The translations under genes and the position numbers were made by a program. A DNA stretch of 16,513 nt. It comes from Ignavibacteria bacterium. Its GTDB lineage: Bacteria > Bacteroidota > Ignavibacteria > Ignavibacteriales > Melioribacteraceae. Numbering within the stretch: position 1 is the first letter of the stretch; every line of letters starts with the position of its first letter. Under the pieces are notes generated by a model. It made no database searches and was not told the DNA's origin. It saw nothing but the letters and a program-made list of their open reading frames with translations. Shown here one piece after another: positions 1 to 8,617 of the stretch. The stretch lies in contig DAIEQT010000217.1 in NCBI GenBank assembly GCA_027347545.1, forward strand, positions 1 through 16,513, written 5' to 3'.

Positions 1-1
1 T

Positions 2-1222
2 GAAAAAGATAAGATTTACAAAATACGATCTATGAAAAGCGATATTGAAAAAGCTAAAGCAGACGCAGATCGTTTTGAGCGGGAAGGAAATCTTGGTAAG
101 GTTGCCGAGATACGTTACGGTGTTATTAATCAGCTCGAAAGAAATATTAAAAAGGAAAGTGGGGAGTTAGAAGCGATTCAAAAAAATAATAAAATGCTTA
201 AAGAAGAAGTTGATGCCGAAGATATTGCAGAGGTTGTTGCTAAGTGGACGGGAATTCCCGTTAGCAGAATGCTTGAAAGTGAACGAATAAAACTTCTGCG
301 GTTAGAAGAAGAACTTCACAAAAGAGTTGTTGGACAAGCAGACGCCGTTTCGGCAGTTGCTAACGCAATTAGAAGATCACGTGCCGGGTTGCAAGACGCA
401 CACCGTCCAATAGGTTCTTTCATTTTTATCGGAACTACTGGCGTCGGCAAAACAGAGTTGGCTAGAGCGTTGGCAGATTATCTATTTAATGATGAACACG
501 CGATGATTCGAATTGATATGAGCGAGTACATGGAAAAGTTTTCCGTAAGCCGTTTAATTGGCGCGCCTCCTGGTTATGTTGGGTATGATGAAGGCGGACA
601 GCTTACTGAAGCAGTACGCCGCAGACCATATTCTGTTGTTCTTCTTGATGAAATTGAAAAAGCTCATCCGGATATTTTTAATGTTCTTCTTCAAGTGCTT
701 GATGATGGAAGACTAACAGATAACCAAGGAAGAACCGTTGATTTTAAAAACACAATTATAATTATGACTTCCAATCTTGGCTCACATTTGATTCAAGAAA
801 AACTAGCAGAGATAAACGAAGATAATTTTGAAAACATAATGGGTGAGATGCGGGTAAGTCTAAGCGAACTATTGCGCGCTACTATTCGTCCCGAATTCTT
901 GAATAGAATAGATGAAATCGTTTTATTCAAACCTTTGTTGAGAAGCGAACTAAAAAGCATCATTGATATACAATTGCAAAAAGTTGGCGGAATGCTTTCT
1001 GAGAAAAATATTACGCTGGAAGTAAACGAAGACGCTAAAGATTTTCTGCTTCAACATGGTTACGATGCAACTTTCGGTGCCCGTCCGCTTAAACGAACGA
1101 TTCAAAAGTATTTAGTAAACGCGCTTTCTGCCGAGCTGCTAATGAACAAGTTTGAAAGCGGCGATACAATTTACGTTTGCTGCCCAAAAGGGGAGAAGCT
1201 TTCATTTGAAAAACGGAAATAA
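2..1222 (+). CDS. clpB: ClpB-type AAA+ disaggregase, 3' part (5' end outside window)
   Basis: The reading frame is open from base 2, so the ATG at 32 is internal and the true start lies upstream. The visible part begins in the end of the coiled-coil middle domain (EREGNLGKVAEIRYG, typical of ClpB) and then holds the whole second nucleotide-binding domain. Walker A GTTGVGKT is encoded at about 431-454, followed by the pore-loop motif GYVGYDEGG, Walker B VVLLDEIEKAH, a sensor-1 segment IIMTSNLGS and the sensor-2 motif GARPLKR near the C-terminus. ClpB is a cytosolic hexameric ATPase that pulls polypeptides out of aggregates together with DnaK/DnaJ/GrpE. The middle domain and the KWTGIPVSRM linker separate it from ClpA, and no ClpC-type features are visible. 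The gene ends at a strong terminator, so it is the last gene of its unit. Family assignment is very secure. Confidence 0.96.
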   Translation, partial: EKDKIYKIRSMKSDIEKAKADADRFEREGNLGKVAEIRYGVINQLERNIKKESGELEAIQKNNKMLKEEVDAEDIAEVVAKWTGIPVSRMLESERIKLLRLEEELHKRVVGQADAVSAVANAIRRSRAGLQDAHRPIGSFIFIGTTGVGKTELARALADYLFNDEHAMIRIDMSEYMEKFSVSRLIGAPPGYVGYDEGGQLTEAVRRRPYSVVLLDEIEKAHPDIFNVLLQVLDDGRLTDNQGRTVDFKNTIIIMTSNLGSHLIQEKLAEINEDNFENIMGEMRVSLSELLRATIRPEFLNRIDEIVLFKPLLRSELKSIIDIQLQKVGGMLSEKNITLEVNEDAKDFLLQHGYDATFGARPLKRTIQKYLVNALSAELLMNKFESGDTIYVCCPKGEKLSFEKRK

Positions 1223-1235
1223 AAGCCCATCCCAA

Positions 1236-1262
1236 CCCTTCCCAAAGGGAAGGGCTTTTTTT
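1236..1262 (+). terminator. Rho-independent terminator after clpB
   Basis: A perfect 8-bp stem CCCTTCCC (1236-1243) / GGGAAGGG (1247-1254) closes a three-base AAA loop. It is followed by C and seven T (1256-1262), starting 14 bases after the clpB stop codon. This is the clearest intrinsic terminator in the window. Confidence 0.9.
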
Positions 1263-1307
1263 AATTCAGTGAGTTATTTATGCCTCGGCATTCTTATAAC
1301 GTTGCAA

Positions 1308-1358
1308 CCCAAGACGTAACCTGCCCGCCGCTTTGCTCTGGCAGGCGGGGCGTCTGGG
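1308..1358. repeat. Nested hairpin, palindrome inside palindrome, upstream of the PIG-L gene
   Basis: An outer inverted repeat CCCAAGACG (1308-1316) / CGTCTGGG (1351-1358), with one bulged A, encloses a GC-rich inner hairpin. The inner part can pair as CCTGCC (1320-1325) / GGCAGG (1340-1345), or as CCCGCC (1324-1329) / GGCGGG (1344-1349). The GC-rich core stands out from the AT-rich surroundings and there is no T tract, so it does not look like a terminator. It lies in the 152-bp gap between clpB and the deacetylase gene and resembles a dispersed palindromic repeat. The CCCGCC/GGCGGG core recurs in the hairpin at 13502-13528. Confidence 0.6.
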
Positions 1359-1374
1359 AACTAGAGATTAAGCT

Positions 1375-2121
1375 ATGATAAAAAAAATGATGTTGGTTTT
1401 CGCCTTATTAATTTGCGCCGGATATTCATTTGCTCAAGAAAGAATTTTAGTGGTTACACCGCATCCGGATGATGCGGAATCTTCCTGCGGGGGATTAATT
1501 GCAAACTATGTTGCCGCTGGCGATGAAGTAATAATTCTAACAATGACGGGCGGAGAATATGGTATTTATGGAAAGAGTGCTGACGAAGCCCGTTCAATTA
1601 GAACCAAAGAGGCAGTTAACGCAGCAAATGTTTTGGGCGCTATGGTGGAATTTTTCGGCGCAATAGATGCATTCTTAACAGTTGATTCGGCAAACACAAC
1701 GAAATTAAAAAAATTCATTAGTGATCTTAAGCCAACAATTGTATTCTCCGTTTGGCCTCTCGACGTACACCCCGATCATCAAGCTACCGGAATTCTAACT
1801 TGGAGAGTTTTTCTCGAATCATCATCTTCGTTTGATCTATACTTTTATGAAACTTGTAATCCCGCGCATACTAAATCATTTCAATTTGTTCCTACAGATT
1901 ATGTTGATATAACCAATGTTCGTGAAAAGAAAAAGTTGGCAACGCTTCAGCATAAATCTCAATCACCGCAAGATTGGTACGGCATGTATGAAACGTTGGC
2001 TCTTACACGCGGCTATGAATCAGATGTCCAATATGCGGAAGGATATATCAAAGCACAAAATTTCTCCGGAATGGGCGGACGTTCTTCCGTTATCCCAAAA
2101 ACTCTAAAGAAGCGAAATTGA
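1375..2121 (+). CDS. Secreted PIG-L (LmbE-like) family N-deacetylase
   Basis: The 248-residue protein starts with a signal peptide (about 1-20, ending in SFAQE), so it is exported. The PIG-L/LmbE zinc signature follows: PHPDD at residues 29-33 and HPDH at 132-135. By analogy with MshB, H30, D33 and H135 are the expected zinc ligands and D32 the likely catalytic base. Members are zinc-dependent hydrolases that remove acetyl groups from N-acetylglucosamine-type substrates. The actual substrate cannot be read from the sequence; an export signal suggests a cell-envelope or extracellular glycan rather than a cytosolic thiol precursor. The start ATG at 1375 is preceded only by a weak purine stretch. 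A nested hairpin repeat lies just upstream, and the next gene begins 133 bp after the stop, so the gene may be transcribed alone. Confidence 0.88.
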   Translation: MIKKMMLVFALLICAGYSFAQERILVVTPHPDDAESSCGGLIANYVAAGDEVIILTMTGGEYGIYGKSADEARSIRTKEAVNAANVLGAMVEFFGAIDAFLTVDSANTTKLKKFISDLKPTIVFSVWPLDVHPDHQATGILTWRVFLESSSSFDLYFYETCNPAHTKSFQFVPTDYVDITNVREKKKLATLQHKSQSPQDWYGMYETLALTRGYESDVQYAEGYIKAQNFSGMGGRSSVIPKTLKKRN

Positions 2122-2254
2122 AATCCGGCACAAATAATTGTTCAATGCATGTGTTAACCATTGCCTAATTCGAACTTACTGGTTTCATACGAGTCATTCC
2201 TTTCCTATTTTTCTCCTCATAATTGTCTGATTTTTCACCGATAAAAGAAATGAA

Positions 2255-4387
2255 GTGAAATCAAAACAACTTGCAATCCTATCGCTCGGATTAATTTTTA
2301 CTCTGCAATTAACCGCACAGAACAAAATATTCAAGGCAGTAAAAACAACTGACTCAATCACCCTTGATGGCTATTTAACAGAAACGGTTTGGCAAAGCGT
2401 TATTCCAACAACAGATTTTCTCCAACAAGAACCAATTCCCGGTAATACTCCAAGTTTGAGAACCGAAGCGAGAATCTTATATGATAACGAAAACATTTAC
2501 GTTGGTGTAATGTGCTATGATGATGAGCCAGAGAAAATTATTGCCCGGGAAATGAAGTGGGATGGTTTTATCAGCGCAGACGATAACATCAAAATTATTT
2601 TGGATACGTTTGACGATAATCGCTCTGCATACTGGTTCGGAACAAATCCGCTTGACGCAAAAGACGATGCGCTTCTCACCGGATTTGAAATGAACAGTTT
2701 CAATGAAGATTGGAACGGCGTTTGGGATGTTGAATGCAAAATTCTGGAGAATGGCTGGAGCGCAGAGTTTGTTTTTCCTTTTTCTACTTTCAAATTCTAC
2801 GACAAAGAAAAACAGAACTGGGGTTTTAACATTCTTCGCGCAATAAGAAGAAAGAACGAAGAAGTATTGTGGACTTCAATTGGACAAAACCTTGGCTTGA
2901 TGCAAATTTCTTCTGCCGGAGATTTGGTTGGAATAGAAAACATTAAGCGGGGAAATCCGGTTTATCTAAAGCCATACTTCACTGCTGGCGCACAGTTTAT
3001 TAATGGCGAAAGCAAATACAAACATGAGCCCGGTCTTGATTTGAAATATGGAGTTACCGAAACTCTTTCGCTCGACGCCACTTTCAATACGGATTTTGCG
3101 CAAGTTGAAAGTGACCGAGCTAAAATTAATTTAACCCGCTTTCCTCTTTTCTTTCCCGAGAAACGGGAGTTTTTCCTTGAAGGAAAGAAAACTTTTGATT
3201 TCAATCTTGGCGGAAACAATACTTTGTTTTACAGCCGAAGGATTGGTATCAGCAATGGATCTGAAATTCCCATTCTTGCCGGAGTTAAACTAGTTGGGCG
3301 GGTAAGCGATTTTGAAATTGGCGCGATTGATATGCAAACCGCCGGAAAGGGAAACGAGCCAACAACTAATTACGGAACAGCGCGCGTTAAATATGATTTG
3401 TTTAACTCTTCTTATGTTGGCGTTTTAGCTACTAACAAAGTTTCGGAAAAAGGAAGCAGCAGCTCCTTTGGCGGTGATGTAAACTTTTCTTTCAATGATT
3501 TCCTTGGGGATAAAAATTTAGTTGTTTATTCTGCGCTTGCTAAAACAAACGAAAGCGGCGGCTCTAATAATTCTTGGGCTGGAAATTTCTTTATTGACTT
3601 CCCAAACGATTTTGTTGATACTTATCTTGGCTACAGATTTATTCAAGATGGTTTTAATCCAACAATGGGATTTGTCTCCCGCAAAGGCTTCAAACAGTTG
3701 GTTTACAATCTTTCGGTTTCTCCAAGAATTAATGCCGGCGGAATTAAACGGCTAGATTTTGTGCCGGTGGAATCAAGCTTTTATTATAATAACAACAACG
3801 AACTTGAATCCGCTAGTTTATTATTTAGTCCGCTTGAAATTGTTTTTGAAAGCGGAGATGAAATTGGTTTCGGAATTGGGCGAACATTTGATAGACCGAC
3901 GGAAGACTTTGAAATATTCGACACAACAAAAGTGAAAGCCGGAAGATATTGGTACACAACTTACGGCGTTGGAATTGAAACAAATCCATCAAGAACTATC
4001 TTTGGTGAAGTAGAAGTAATAACCGGCGGATTTTATAACGGAACAAATACTTCATTTGAAGCTATGGCGTCAATTACTCTCACGAAACACTTCACTCTTT
4101 CCGGTGATTTCGCCTACAATAAAATTAAAATGAACAACAATTCTTTCAGCACTAGCGAGGTTGGCGCGCGATTAACTCATAATATTTCCACACGAATGAT
4201 AAGTTCTCTTTTCGCACAATGGAATAACGAACTGAACGAGGCAAACATTAATTACCGTTTTAACTGGAAGCCAAATATTGGCAGCGATGTTTATCTGGTT
4301 CTGAATCAATTGCTTTCTACGGAAGGAAAGATGCGCTCCAAAGATTTTGCAGTGTTGGCTAAAGTTGTGTGGATAATCATTCTATAG
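2255..4387 (+). CDS. DUF5916 outer-membrane protein with CBM9-like N-terminal domain
   Basis: The 710-residue protein has a signal peptide (about 1-22, ending TAQ). An N-terminal domain follows (about residues 30-210) with the CBM9/DOMON-like pattern ITLDGYLTETVWQ and ARILYDNENIYVGVMCYDDEPE. The rest is beta-rich, with many alternating aromatic and small residues typical of the DUF5916 barrel-like domain. The motifs FNTDFAQVESDRAKINLTRF and FFPEKREFFLEG are characteristic of this family. These proteins are common in Bacteroidota and relatives and are thought to sit in the outer membrane; no function is established. The start is a GTG: the ATG at 2250 is followed directly by an in-frame TGA, and the signal peptide begins at 2255. 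No convincing Shine-Dalgarno is visible, which is normal for this group. The protein appears complete. Confidence 0.85.
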   Translation: MKSKQLAILSLGLIFTLQLTAQNKIFKAVKTTDSITLDGYLTETVWQSVIPTTDFLQQEPIPGNTPSLRTEARILYDNENIYVGVMCYDDEPEKIIAREMKWDGFISADDNIKIILDTFDDNRSAYWFGTNPLDAKDDALLTGFEMNSFNEDWNGVWDVECKILENGWSAEFVFPFSTFKFYDKEKQNWGFNILRAIRRKNEEVLWTSIGQNLGLMQISSAGDLVGIENIKRGNPVYLKPYFTAGAQFINGESKYKHEPGLDLKYGVTETLSLDATFNTDFAQVESDRAKINLTRFPLFFPEKREFFLEGKKTFDFNLGGNNTLFYSRRIGISNGSEIPILAGVKLVGRVSDFEIGAIDMQTAGKGNEPTTNYGTARVKYDLFNSSYVGVLATNKVSEKGSSSSFGGDVNFSFNDFLGDKNLVVYSALAKTNESGGSNNSWAGNFFIDFPNDFVDTYLGYRFIQDGFNPTMGFVSRKGFKQLVYNLSVSPRINAGGIKRLDFVPVESSFYYNNNNELESASLLFSPLEIVFESGDEIGFGIGRTFDRPTEDFEIFDTTKVKAGRYWYTTYGVGIETNPSRTIFGEVEVITGGFYNGTNTSFEAMASITLTKHFTLSGDFAYNKIKMNNNSFSTSEVGARLTHNISTRMISSLFAQWNNELNEANINYRFNWKPNIGSDVYLVLNQLLSTEGKMRSKDFAVLAKVVWIIIL

Positions 4388-4444
4388 TGTAGAGTGAAGA
4401 GTGTAGAACGAAGAACGAAAACAATTTCAAGCATGAAATAGATA

Positions 4445-5356
4445 ATGAAAAAACTCTTAATTGGTGCGGTAATAATTTCTTTGATTCTTCCTGGTATTCT
4501 TAATGCCCAAGAGAAGAATCAAGAATCAATCAGAACTTACCCGGATGTTTCAATATTCGAAGATGCAACCCGCCATTTCAATGATACGCTTGCTCTAAAA
4601 TTCAAATTCGTTCGTTACAAACCATCGCAAGTATAAGAAATTGCTTGGAACATGGTTAAATACCAAAACGTTGACGGCGGCTGGCGCGGCAGGGGTGTTG
4701 ACGCAATCACTTACAACGATGAAGTGATGACTGGAATAATGAGCTTACTGTTAAATATTAGCAAAGGAAAAAAACATTTCAGCTGGATTGATGCGGAAAG
4801 AAAAGAGAAAGCTGAAGTGGCTCTTCAAAAAGCTATTGATGTAACTTTGAAATGCCAGATAATTGTTGATGGCAAAAAAACCGGCTGGTGTCAGCAGCAT
4901 GATCACAAAACTCTAAAAGCAATTAAAGCGAGAACCTTTGAGCTTCCGGGAATTTCTTCTCTTGAAACGGCAGCAATCGTAAAGTTTTTTATGCTTATGA
5001 AATATCCTACTCCGGAAATTATTGACGCGGTTAACTCTGCAGTTACTTGGTTGGAAAAATCAACTTTGCATGGAATTCGTGTAATAGCCGATAAAAAAGA
5101 TTCACTCAAATCTGCATACAATGCCCGCCGCCCGGATAGAAAATTAATTAACGATAAAAACGCGCCGCCGATCTGGGCTCGCTTTTACGAAATTGAAACG
5201 AACAAACCTTTCTTCTGCAACCGCGATGGAATCAAAGTATATTCGCTTGCACAAGTCTCGCCGGAAAGAAGACGAGGCTACGGCTGGTATGGATACTGGC
5301 CGGTGGAGGTATTTCCTCTTTATAAAAAGTGGAAAGAAAAATATCCAGCTAAATAA
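4445..5356 (+). pseudogene. Pectate lyase, PL10 (Pel-15E) type, decayed
   Basis: Two open segments in the same frame, 4445-4636 and one resuming after the stop (first ATG at 4652), are separated only by a TAA at 4634-4636. Read through, they give a signal peptide (MKKLLIGAV to NAQ), then RYKPSQV-stop-EIAWNMVKYQNVDGGW. The rest has PL10 pectate lyase signatures: ITYNDEVMTGIM, GWCQQHD, ARTFELPGISSLE, PPIWARFYEIETNKPFF, RDG and RRGYGWYGYWP. PL10 enzymes cleave polygalacturonate by beta-elimination in a calcium-dependent way. In the family a GGWPKN-type motif is followed by some 80-90 residues before the ITFND segment; here GGW runs into GRGVDAITYND almost directly, so an internal block seems to be missing. 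With the nonsense codon this argues for a pseudogene. Alternatively, the 4652 ATG could yield a 234-residue fragment, unlikely to be exported since it lacks the signal peptide. Confidence 0.75.
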
Positions 5357-5405
5357 ACTTTACACTGGTTTAATTTGTTGAATTAACAAATAAGGAAAAA
5401 TGTAA

Positions 5406-6035
5406 ATGTCCGGATTAGAAGAACTTTTTGAAAAGAATAAACTGTGGGCTGGTGAGATTACGAAGTCTGATCCGGAATTTTTTAATGAGCTTTCTAAACA
5501 ACAAACGCCGGAATATTTGTGGATTGGCTGTTCGGATAGCCGCGTTCCCGCAAATCAAATTGTTGGACTCCTTCCGGGAGAAATTTTTGTTCACAGAAAT
5601 ATTGCAAACGTAGTTGTGCACACAGATTTAAACTGCCTTTCGGTAATCCAGTTCGCTGTTGATATTCTTAAAGTAAAGCATATAATAGTTTGCGGGCATT
5701 ACGGCTGCGGTGGAGTTAATGCGGCACTCGAAAACAAAGAACATGGACTTATAGATAACTGGCTTCGTCACATAAAAGATGTTTATCATTTTCATCAAGA
5801 TAAAATTGATGCTTGCGGCTCTGAAGAAAAACGCTCCGGCAAATTATGTGAGCTGAATGTTTACGAACAAGTTGCGAATGTTTGTTATACCACCATTGTT
5901 CAAAACGCTTGGAAGCGGGGAAGCGATTTAACCGTTCACGGCTGGATATACAGTTTGGAAGATGGATTAATAAGGGATTTAGGAATCAGCATCTCTGACG
6001 AAGAACAGATAAAATCTGTTTATAGAATGAAATAA
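5406..6035 (+). CDS. Beta-class carbonic anhydrase
   Basis: The 209-residue protein matches beta-carbonic anhydrases over its full length. The zinc ligands are visible as C42 (in CSDSR), H98 and C101 (in CGHYGCGG). The D44-R46 dyad and the segment GEIFVHRNIANVV are also present. It interconverts CO2 and bicarbonate in the cytosol, supplying bicarbonate for carboxylation and pH balance. The start ATG at 5406 has an AAGGA sequence at 5392-5396 with 9-base spacing. An earlier ATG at 5400 is followed at once by TAA. It lies 49 bp after the pectate lyase remnant and has no clear functional link to it. Length is normal for the clade that includes E. coli Can (about 220 residues). Confidence 0.95.
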   Translation: MSGLEELFEKNKLWAGEITKSDPEFFNELSKQQTPEYLWIGCSDSRVPANQIVGLLPGEIFVHRNIANVVVHTDLNCLSVIQFAVDILKVKHIIVCGHYGCGGVNAALENKEHGLIDNWLRHIKDVYHFHQDKIDACGSEEKRSGKLCELNVYEQVANVCYTTIVQNAWKRGSDLTVHGWIYSLEDGLIRDLGISISDEEQIKSVYRMK

Positions 6036-6063
6036 GTTTAGTTATAGCACTTTCTGAAGTGTC

Positions 6064-6092
6064 TTGACAATGAGAGATGATAAAACTACTTT
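6064..6092 (+). promoter_or_regulatory. Possible promoter for the lipoprotein gene
   Basis: TTGACA (6064-6069) is followed after 17 bases by TACTTT (6087-6092). This fits a sigma-70-like layout and loosely fits the TTG / TAnnTTTG pattern known from Bacteroidota. It ends 24 bases before the lipoprotein ATG. Sequence match only. Confidence 0.35.
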
Positions 6093-6116
6093 CTGTTGTT
6101 AAACAAGGGGAACAAC

Positions 6117-6692
6117 ATGTTAAAATCTGCCTTATTATCAGCAAGCCTTTTTTGTGTTATTGTTTTTGTAAGTTGTTCGGGAAATAAGAATGATGATTTA
6201 GTTTATCCTTATCATTACGACACTTATTATCCACTTGGTTTTGGAAACAAATGGGTTTACAAACATTCACCCGGGACTGAAGAACAAACGGTAATAATAA
6301 ACAGCATTCAACTCTTTGAAAGAAAAGAAATATTTACCTTCGGCGGCAATGATATATTTTATTTCAACCTAACAAACGATAAAAACAACTCCGGATTATT
6401 TTACAAACGCGGAGATTTGTGGGGAACCGCAAATGGCAAAGAATGTTTAATTCTACGGGCAGATCCCAGAGTGGGCGAAAAATATGATCTTGCTTTGATC
6501 AAGAAAGGGGCTTTGGAAGTATTATCTCTTTATGAAAAATATGAACATTTCAATTGCCTTAAAATAAAATATACTCTTGGCAATGATTATTGGTATTTTT
6601 GGTTAAGCAAAGGGTTTGGTATTGTAAAAGTTTATTGTTCGTTCGACAACTCTACCTATGAAATACAGTCTTACACCTTAGCAACAGATTAA
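6117..6692 (+). CDS. Putative lipoprotein of unknown function
   Basis: The 191-residue product begins MLKSALLSASLFCVIVFVSCSG, a lipoprotein signal peptide with lipobox FVSC, so C20 would be lipidated and the protein anchored in a membrane facing the periplasm or surface. The ATG at 6117 is chosen because AAGGGG at 6105-6110 lies six bases upstream. A longer reading from the TTG at 6096 would place the Shine-Dalgarno inside the gene and extend the signal peptide needlessly. After a polar linker (GNKNDD) the mature part is rich in tyrosine, phenylalanine and tryptophan, with YYPLGFGNKWVYKH and later FGIVKVYCSF. This 'fixed layout plus W-x-Y' beginning is common in small Bacteroidota/Ignavibacteriota lipoproteins. 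I do not recognise a named domain. A possible promoter lies at 6064-6092. Confidence 0.75.
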   Translation: MLKSALLSASLFCVIVFVSCSGNKNDDLVYPYHYDTYYPLGFGNKWVYKHSPGTEEQTVIINSIQLFERKEIFTFGGNDIFYFNLTNDKNNSGLFYKRGDLWGTANGKECLILRADPRVGEKYDLALIKKGALEVLSLYEKYEHFNCLKIKYTLGNDYWYFWLSKGFGIVKVYCSFDNSTYEIQSYTLATD

Positions 6693-6726
6693 CAACAGCA
6701 AAGAATTATAGACGAAAGCCTTTCAT

Positions 6727-8541
6727 TTGAACAAAGTAAAATTAGAACTTCTTTCTCCAGCTAAAGATTTAGAAACCGGAATTGCTGCTATAGACTGCGG
6801 TGCCGATGCGGTTTACATTGGCGCGCCGAGTTATGGCGCAAGAGAGGCGGCGGGCAATTCAATTGAAGATATTGAAAAGCTTGCACACTATGCACATAAG
6901 TTTTGGGCAAAAGTTTTTGTTACTGTTAACACAATAATATTTGATGATGAGATTAAAGAAGTCCGCCAACTTATTACTACACTATATAATATTGGTGTAG
7001 ATGCGGTAATATTTCAAGACATGGCGGTTTTGGAAATGGAGCTTCCGCCAATTCCGCTTTACGCTTCCACTCAAACACACAACTACGAACTTGAGCGTAT
7101 CAAATTGTTGGATGAGCTCGGCATAAAAAGAATTATTCTTGCGCGTGAACTAACTCTCGAAGAAATAAGAAGCATTAAGAAAGAAGTGAGTGCAGAGCTT
7201 GAGTTTTTTATTCACGGCGCGCTTTGTGTTAGCTTGAGCGGACAGTGCTATATGAGTCACGAGCTAAGCGGGCGAAGCGCAAACCGGGGCGAGTGCGCAC
7301 AGAATTGCCGCTTGCCATATTCTTTGGTTGACGCTAACAGCGAAGTTCTTGTCGCAAATAAACATTTGCTTTCGCTTCGCGATTTAAACCTTTCGGCTTA
7401 CCTAAACGATTTAGTTGGTGCCGGAATTACATCCTTCAAAATTGAAGGGCGCTTGAAAGATGTAAGTTATGTTAAGAACATTACTGCGTTTTACCGCCAG
7501 CAACTTGATGATATAATCAAAAATAATCAGCAGTATGAAAAAGCCTCTTCCGGTTATGCAATAATTCCTTTTGAGCCTGATCCGGAAAGAACATTTAACC
7601 GAGGTTTTACTTCCTACTTTGTAAATGACCGCGGAGATGATGTTTCCTCTCATGATTCTCCCAAATCTAAAGGGAAGTATCTTGGCAAAGTTACTTCGGT
7701 TGCTAAAGATGGATTTGTTATTGGTACAACGGACAAGATTGTTAATGGCGATGGTATTTGCTTCTACGATGACGCCGGTGTTTTACTTGGTATGAGTGTT
7801 AATAAAGTTGAAGGACAAAAAATATTCACAAAGGAATTGCTGGGAATTAGAACCGGGACAAAAATCTACCGCAACTTCGATTTTGCCTTTGATAAAGAAC
7901 TCGGCAAAGAATGCCAAAGAAAGATAAACGTGGAAGTTCACTTCAAAGAATTGCCGGATGGTTTTTCTATATCAGCAACTGATGAAAATGGTGTTGGCGT
8001 AATAAATAAAATTGCTGCACAGAAAGAACCCGCTTCGAATTCAGAGCAAGCATTAGAGACTTTGAAAAAGCAGCTTTCCAAAAGTGGCGGTACAATTTTC
8101 AATGTTACCAATGTTAAAATAGAAACCACCAGCGTGTTTTTCTTTCCGGTAAAAACAATTAACGAGTGGCGCCGGGAAATTTTAGATTTGCTTGAGCAAG
8201 CAAGAATCGAAAGTTATCAGAGAGAAACTTTCGAAATAAAGCAGACGGCTGTAAAAACCCGCAGCAGTCTTGATTACAAAGCCAATGTTGTAAACAAACT
8301 CTCGCAGCAATTTTACCACAAACTAGGAGCGGAAAGTATTGAGCCTGGCTTTGAGCTTCAAAACGATTTCTCCAATAAAACTGTTATGACTTGCAAATAT
8401 TGCATTAAAGACGAGCTCGACCTGTGTCCATTCGACACAGACAAAAAAGTTGCCGAGCCGTTGCATCTAGTAAACGGCAGTACAAAATATCGCCTTGTTT
8501 TTAACTGCAAGGATTGTTTAATGGAGATTGTCCGCGCTTAA
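6727..8541 (+). CDS. U32 peptidase-family protein, probable RNA-hydroxylation type
   Basis: The 604-residue protein opens with LELLSPAKDLETGIAAIDCGADAVYIG, the start of the U32 TIM-barrel-like domain, and carries the U32 signature around residues 163-198 (IHGALCVSLSGQCYMSHELSGRSANRGECAQNCRLPY, shown in part) with cysteines C167, C174, C190 and C194. In E. coli the relatives TrhP (YegQ) and RlhA act in prephenate-dependent hydroxylation of tRNA U34 and 23S rRNA C2501, and the conserved cysteines are thought to bind an iron-sulfur cluster. The length and the extra C-terminal region after residue about 400 resemble RlhA-like members more than the shorter TrhP. The C-terminus adds CKYC and CKDC pairs, a possible second metal site. 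An in-frame TAG at 6709-6711 and the absence of ATG or GTG after it make TTG at 6727 the start. Which RNA, if any, is modified is inference. Confidence 0.85.
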   Translation: MNKVKLELLSPAKDLETGIAAIDCGADAVYIGAPSYGAREAAGNSIEDIEKLAHYAHKFWAKVFVTVNTIIFDDEIKEVRQLITTLYNIGVDAVIFQDMAVLEMELPPIPLYASTQTHNYELERIKLLDELGIKRIILARELTLEEIRSIKKEVSAELEFFIHGALCVSLSGQCYMSHELSGRSANRGECAQNCRLPYSLVDANSEVLVANKHLLSLRDLNLSAYLNDLVGAGITSFKIEGRLKDVSYVKNITAFYRQQLDDIIKNNQQYEKASSGYAIIPFEPDPERTFNRGFTSYFVNDRGDDVSSHDSPKSKGKYLGKVTSVAKDGFVIGTTDKIVNGDGICFYDDAGVLLGMSVNKVEGQKIFTKELLGIRTGTKIYRNFDFAFDKELGKECQRKINVEVHFKELPDGFSISATDENGVGVINKIAAQKEPASNSEQALETLKKQLSKSGGTIFNVTNVKIETTSVFFFPVKTINEWRREILDLLEQARIESYQRETFEIKQTAVKTRSSLDYKANVVNKLSQQFYHKLGAESIEPGFELQNDFSNKTVMTCKYCIKDELDLCPFDTDKKVAEPLHLVNGSTKYRLVFNCKDCLMEIVRA

Positions 8542-8617
8542 GATTTTATCCTTTAGCAAAGAGTATATTTTATAAATTACGGTTAGATAAACAGCCATTA
8601 GTGTTAAAGAGGGTTTC

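Noticed and set aside
4386..4425. Purine-rich direct repeats (GTGTAGA, GAACGAA) after the DUF5916 gene
   Set aside because: Short and low in complexity; no hairpin, no regular period and no clear role, so chance is sufficient.
6048..6061. Small hairpin CACTT/AAGTG after the carbonic anhydrase gene as a terminator
   Set aside because: The stem has only five to six pairs and no T tract follows; it also abuts the putative -35 element.
6096..6116. TTG start that would lengthen the lipoprotein by seven residues
   Set aside because: The AAGGGG ribosome-binding site at 6105-6110 lies inside this extension and is well placed for the ATG at 6117, which also gives a standard lipoprotein signal.
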